DNA of 64,000 nucleotides from Anthostomella pinea (Eukaryota; Ascomycota; Sordariomycetes; Xylariales; Xylariaceae): positions 1,116,001-1,180,000 of the forward strand of contig CAUWAG010000010.1 of the NCBI GenBank assembly GCA_963556695.1, given 5' to 3'. The notes beneath the pieces are model-generated. The model was given only the letters and a program-made list of their open reading frames with translations. It was not told the DNA's origin and did not search any database. Positions within the stretch are counted from its first letter, which is position 1; each line of letters begins with the position of its first letter. The position numbers were made by a program, and so were the translations under genes. Shown piece after piece: positions 58,637 through 64,000 of this stretch.

Positions 58637-61108
58637 TCACATGGCACCGGTCGGCGTGCTCATGGTCATAGGCATGCTAAGCGTCTGGAGAGGGTTGAAT
58701 GACTGCGGGTGCATGCCACCAGTAGCGAGACCATTGTTGTTCGGTGTCGAAGAAGTCATAGAGTGGTGAAGCGAGGCTGGTAAGTAGCCATTCTCGGAGT
58801 TGGGCGATGCCTCCTCGAGGGGCCCAAGGTGATCCTCGCCAGAATAGTCGTCTTCGTCTTCACCTGACAAATGCAGGCCACCTTCGCCACCCTCACCGCG
58901 ATCGTGGGTTCGCTTGTGTCTGTACAGGTTGCTCGTTAGCCTCGAGTCACGATATAAAAGCTTGTCGCTCCTGGTGATGAGTTGATGTTGTTGTTGCTGT
59001 GCTATGGTGTTGTGTTATGACTTGGGTTCGCGCAGTTTTCTGGTTTCGGTCCGAGTGCACGGTGCACAAACATCGTTGCTCGACACAGGATCTTCAAGCT
59101 GACAAAGGAGAGATACACGAAGGAAATAAGTGGAGTCATACTGTGCTAGGTTGTCGGATCTGGAGAATGCCTTGCTACAATGGGGGCAAATGTAGGGTCT
59201 TTCTTGGGTATGTGTTCTCACATGTCTAGATATTTGGTCAGATACACGAGCGGTGCACCACACATGACACTAAAGAAAATAATCGATCTTACCGCTTCAG
59301 GTGTTCTAAGCGCTTGAAGAGGCGACCACACGTGGGAATGGGGCATGAGTGTGACTTCTGCGGGTAGGGACCCAGCTCCATGACGGTCGCTGAGCGAGCC
59401 CTGCGGACCACGTTCGGTCCACCATGCATATGCCGGTGGTCACTCATGCCGCCATCGTTGAGGTCGTCATGAGACATCTGAACGAAATCTTGTCGCTGAA
59501 GAGACATCGGGTTGAGGGCGGGACTGCCTTCAACTGTCGACAATGGTGTGCCATGCCTTGACATCTCGAGCATTTCTCGGTTCTGTTGGCTGTGCATAGA
59601 CATACCCGAGTTGCTGTAGGACAGGCCGGGAGGTGAGTTGTCCTGACCCTCGTCGCTTTCAGCCAAGGGTCCGACTGACGCCGAAACAGACCTCCTGAGG
59701 TCAGAAGGTCGGTGGGCAGCGGCTTGAGCCTGAGCTGTTGCAGCTGCGATAGCCGACATTGAAGGAGGGATGGATGAACGCCGTCTTCTCTGCTTATATG
59801 TCGGGGATCCTTCGATCACAGAGTAGACATTGTTGGTACCGTAGCCACGCGAGAATTGTGGTCCCGCAAGGTTGGATGGTGGCAGCTGCATCATGCCGTT
59901 CAGACCGTTTACGCCGCCAAGGTGGTCAGGGATGGCCGTGTATAGCCCCGTCTCCTCGTTCGCAATGTACGCGGGCTCAGCACCGATTCCTAGAGCTTGC
60001 TGAGGAGGCGTAATCGGCTCGAAGGAAATGCCGCGGTTGCTGTAATCCTCATATTGAGACGAGACGAACGAAGGAGCAGGGGAGTATTCTAGACCATACG
60101 CAGGCATGGAAGTGTGGCGTTGATGCCCTTGGGAAATCGGGACACCGTTCTGGTTGTACTGAACACGGCTATAGTCAGGTTCTCTCTTGACCACTTGCTG
60201 CATTTGCTGCGGCATGGCCGGCATGACCGGAGCCATCGCTGCCATCGTCTGGTATGGGACCATGGCGTCCATCCCATCCCCTAAAGGGGCCATCGACTGA
60301 GGCATCATTTGTGGGGGAGGCATCTGATCCATCGCCCTCATCACGGGAGATGGGGCTTGTGATTGGGGAAACGACACTTGTTGGGCGTTGAACGAGGAAG
60401 AGTTGGCTTGTTGAGCCTTCGTCAACTGCTCGTAAAGCGATTGCGAAGAGTCATACTGGAACGACAGAGCAGGCTCGCTGACAGCCATGGTGGTAGCCTC
60501 CTGGCTCATCTTCTCCCTCTTCAGGTCTCTTTCAAGAGCGTCGAGGAAGAGGCGGTCGTGGGGTACGCTATACCAGTAGAAGACCTTCTGCTTCTTCTGC
60601 GTTCGGATGCAGTTGTTCTTGTAGAGGAAGTCGAGGAATGGGCTCTTGGGCTCCTCCAGCGACGCATCCGTTCCCGACTTCAGATTTCGCAGGTCGGAGA
60701 AGATACCCTCTTCAAACTTCTTGGAGTTCTTGACGGGGCGGCCAAAGGCCTGGAACCGGAAGGACAGGCATCGCACGATATCTGTACCGGAGATGTGGAA
60801 GAGGTTGTTCCATAAGACGCAAGAGACGTATTCGCCGGTCGGTAGCAGGAACCTGCGGATGTACTGGTCGGGTTGCCAATCGACAGGCGCCGAGATGAGG
60901 AAGTATTTCACTGCGATCGATAGTGAGCTACGGAAAGCGCAAGAACATATCACAATGCGCCACAGACGGAGAGTCACTCACGGTTATCAACTTGTTGCAG
61001 AGCTACTTGGGCATCGTGTGGTAATGCTTGTTGCGCTTCTGTGCTGAGCATGAAAGTCTCTGGCTTCTGTGGTGCTGCGGCCGCCATGGCTGCTTGTTGC
61101 GAGTACAT
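58637..61108 (-). CDS. STE12: Transcription factor Ste12 with STE homeodomain-like region and two C2H2 fingers
   Basis: Four exons, 60982-61108, 59293-60910, 59142-59225 and 58637-58919 (introns 71, 67 and 222 nt), give 703 residues, as usual for filamentous ascomycetes. The STE DNA-binding domain covers about 43-200: [77 protein letters not shown] Gln/Pro/Met-rich middle follows. Finger 1 uses C565, C570, H583, H587; finger 2 uses C595, C598, H611, H615. Ste12 is the target of the Fus3/Kss1-type MAP kinase and controls mating, hyphal and, in plant pathogens, infection programmes. Exon 3 is 84 nt, a multiple of three, and spans the two fingers; its skipping would keep frame. The start ATG at 61108 gives [19 protein letters not shown]. 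Confidence 0.96.
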
Positions 61109-64000
61109 GGCGTACTACGCAACTGCGTCCGGAATAGCGTGGGAGATTAGACCCTTGTCTGCCCAGGCGGTGGGAGATTCAGGTTGATTAATGTGATTGT
61201 GAGTAATAGGTAAGAAATAGATCGTGTCACGATGTTGTTTGCGTTGTGGTGCCAGGGGCTCTCTAAGGCGCTGCCTATCCGTGTAAGAGCGATCCGCTGA
61301 TCTGGGTCGGCCGGTTGAATGTTGGTTTGTGGGGGTGTGTTGTTGCGTATTTGCCTTCTAATTTGAGTCGAGTCCAGCCCGGAGTGAATGGTTTGTCGTG
61401 TTACAGACAGTGACAAGCCCAGATTGCCTCAAGCGAATGGTCAGGCGCGGTCGTCGGTGCGAACCTTCAAGGTCGCGTCGGGAATGATAAAAAGATGGTG
61501 GGAGGGAACCAATGTGTGAGCATATGGTCCGTGGTGTGCGAACTGTGCGCCGAGAATCTCTCAAGGAATCGATGCGATGCGATGCAGCGCAGTGCGTATC
61601 TATCTGCAGGTTTGTCCGTTGCGGTTGGTGTTGGGCGGCTTCGTCGACGGCTGCACAGACAGGACTAATAACAACAGCAACAACAGATGGAACTGGATTA
61701 AATTGGGATTCTTTGAAACAACGACAGGGCCAAATCGGCGGTGTCGTGTCGATAAGACGAAACAGAGAGAAGAATAATGAACAAGGTGCTGCTGCTGCCA
61801 AGGATCAGACCAAAGACGGGCAGACGGGCAGAAACGTTGACAAGTAGAGTTCAACGTGCGACGGAGCTTGTCTGATGGACCACGGTTGTGCCGGACAGTC
61901 GGGGGGAGGCGTTGAACGTTGGAAGTCGTTGAAGAGTGGCGGCGGGAAGAGAACGGTGAGGGCGTCTCTCGCGTGATGAGTCGAGACGGCGCGAGGGGAG
62001 AGAGAAGGGAAAAGAGAGGGAGGGGTTTCTGAACAGAACGCAACGACTATCTTGCGTAGAAGATCCAAGGGAGATCAAGAGAGAGGAACGGGAGTGGATA
62101 GGATGGAGGACTTTGGGGGGGTTTAATGATTTCCACGGGCGGGCTGTCTGGCTGGGGGGAGGAAGCCAGGGCTGACCCAGGTCCAGATATGTACCTGTCT
62201 ATCCGTAAATATGAAATATGGAGAGGCGTCCATGGCCGATGCGGTCGGGCGGACAGCAGAGGTGGGCACTGGCCACTGGACACAGAAGAAGTGAGCAAGA
62301 GCGAGCGAGCGGCGAGCGCAAAACGACCTGGGAGAGATTTGGGTGGGGTGCAGGTGCCTGCGCTGCAGGACAGCAGGACCGACCGCTGGACCACCTGCAC
62401 CCACTGGGACGAGCGCTCGCTGGAGTTCTGGACCAGTGAGAAAAAGAGGACAGACAGACAGGGACCTCAACGGGCCAATCCGGTGTGACCCTGGCGAGCG
62501 AGACTGGGAGAGACCGGGTACAGCGGTACCTGGTGCGATGGTGTCGACTTGCCCCACTGGGGAAGTATTCCCTCTCTCTCTCCAGTCGTACCTATTCCGC
62601 ACTCTGCATTGCGCCTGGCATGGAGAGGTTGCAGTTGGCACGACATGGAGATCCAATGTTAGCAAATTGCCAGATTGGGTGATGTGAGCAGCTCAGAGGC
62701 AGAAGGTACATGCGCTACTCGTCGGCGGCTGTGGCCGGTACACATGCAGACAGCGAGCGGCGCGTGCTTTTTGGACTAGAGACGACGCTTGACCACATCC
62801 CATCATCCCACCGATATCCCCGACATCGCGGCTGCATGGAAGAAGCCTGCAAAAAGCAGGAACAGCTCACACGAACACATCAACCATGGATCTACTAGCT
62901 GTGGCTCATCTTTTCCTCTGATGGAGAATGTTCAGAAGGGCATAGTCAAGGTCTGCTAGCAGCAGCAGCCTTGAGTCTTGACTGAGGGGTTCCCCGTCGT
63001 CGATGACCAGGTCAGTGTGTACATGCATGCAGCTGATTCAGTCTCCAGAGAGGCGACAAGAAGGTCAAAGAGCCAGGCGACTTCAGATCTATCATCTACA
63101 TACCTACGTACCTCCTATGTTGGTATGTAGGAGATAGGAGCGTGTGAGTCTCTCCTTGAGTAACATTTCAACTGCATGTCCGTGATTGATTCCTACCAGT
63201 TGCGGGACAGATGGACGATTCGTCTATTCTCGGCCCCTACATCCATCCATCATGTACGTGACAACGAGGCAGCGGCTTCATACATCGAGTGGCTTGACCC
63301 AGCCTCAATCATCCATCTGGTGTAGACGCGGACCCCTATCTGCTTGTGTGCCCGTGTGCCACGCCGACATGTCTACCAAGACCTAATACCTACCCAGCCC
63401 GAGCAGCTGTCTCTCGCTACAGGTGTCTCTCCTCGCCTGTCTATATAGTAGCCACCGCACGCCGCCGGCATCACAGCTGTTACTTGTTTCTCCAAACGCT
63501 CAAAAATCTAACCTGCGGGAAGCAAAGGGCCATCTTTCTCGTGGTATCTCATCAATATCGGCTCTCTTGAGTCTTGGAAATCGCTTGGACAGGCGTGCCA
63601 AGATGGTGCCATCCGAGGCGAGGAGGCCGATGGCAGGGGTGCCTGTCTTCAACATGGATGGGCGAGTGCTACCCTTGGAAATCAAATCGCAAGGATTTTC
63701 TACGCGGGCTCACGGCCCCCTCTCTCGCTCTCTCGCGGCTCGCCATGTATTTCCCCTGTCACCCTCATCACTCGGCTCTGCCATCGTGAAGAACAGTCGA
63801 CATGTCCTTCCCTGATAGCTGCCAGGTAGTTGATGATCACAGCCTTGACAGCTTGCTAGAGAAAAACGAGAGGAGAAAATCGCGTATTCTTCGATGTTCC
63901 AAGAGCAAGGCTTCAACACCATGTGTGCTATGGCCATCGGATTGCTATTTCAATGAGGGTAGTGGCCGTGTAGTTTGAGAGTCACTCCAGCAGCAGAATT
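61109..64000. promoter_or_regulatory. Long upstream region of STE12
   Basis: 2.9 kb to the window edge. Read on the minus strand, the first approximately 1.5 kb is pyrimidine-rich (TCTCTC and CCCTCC runs) and contains several short upstream ORFs, as common for long 5' leaders of fungal regulators. Beyond 62700 no gene is evident. CTAC/CCTA-type microsatellite-like text occurs near 63100. ORFs here lack domains. Confidence 0.45.
61714..61720 (+). promoter_or_regulatory. Candidate Ste12 site (pheromone response element)
   Basis: TGAAACA, the exact yeast Ste12 consensus, lies about 606 bases upstream of the STE12 ATG. One chance match in a region this size is not rare, so support is weak. Confidence 0.3.

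Noticed and set aside
1..64000. CRISPR arrays, bacterial operons, prophage, rRNA
   Set aside because: No regularly spaced repeats, Shine-Dalgarno-linked gene strings or rRNA segments; gene structure is eukaryotic throughout.

Overview
The window is nuclear DNA of a filamentous ascomycete, probably of the Sordariomycetes. The genes carry many short GT-AG introns of 50-140 nt, often with CTAAC/CTGAC-like branch sites. The gene set is typical of such fungi: STE12 with C2H2 fingers, a long-tailed Nha1 antiporter, a BIM1/X325 protein and a fungal AN1-kinase fusion. A Tad-clade LINE carries stop codons of the kind made by repeat-induced point mutation (RIP). I see no bacterial operons, tRNA, rRNA or CRISPR. 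Exon boundaries were set by reading splice sites and checking that the reading frame is kept; none has transcript support.

Left arm (1-33.3 kb) is a normal gene-dense euchromatic segment. In order: HEATR5/Laa1 (partial, -), a TACO1/YebC-type mitochondrial translation factor (+), the complex IV assembly factor PET100 (-), the GPI mannosyltransferase SMP3 (-), the GPI ethanolamine-phosphate transferase LAS21/GPI7 (-), an unknown fungal protein (+), the 60S biogenesis factor NOP4 (-), the condensin subunit YCG1 (+), a His/Arg-rich single-pass membrane protein (+), a GNAT acetyltransferase (+), a GPI-anchored BIM1/X325 copper protein (-), an unknown protein with an internal duplication (+), the Na+/H+ antiporter NHA1 (+) and the mitochondrial import receptor TOM22 (+). 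Two copies of a 214-216 bp foldback MITE lie at 13.29 and 23.53 kb.

Middle (33.3-52.6 kb) is an accessory island without a convincing intact gene. It holds a truncated sirtuin relic, a zinc-finger protein relic, a SET-domain methyltransferase pseudogene with four in-frame stops, other coding debris, and a full-length 5.6 kb LINE bounded by a perfect 14-bp target-site duplication.

Right arm (52.6-64 kb) returns to conserved genes: an AN1 zinc finger-APH kinase fusion with an apparent 1-nt frameshift (-), DML1/misato (-), an AhpC/TSA-like thioredoxin-fold protein (+) and the transcription factor STE12 (-), whose last kilobases of window are its long upstream region.

Functional links: TACO1-like and PET100 both serve cytochrome c oxidase. 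SMP3 and LAS21 act in the same GPI-anchor pathway, and a predicted GPI-anchored protein lies about 12 kb away. Several mitochondrial genes (TACO1-like, PET100, TOM22, DML1) share the window, but nothing in the sequence shows co-regulation.
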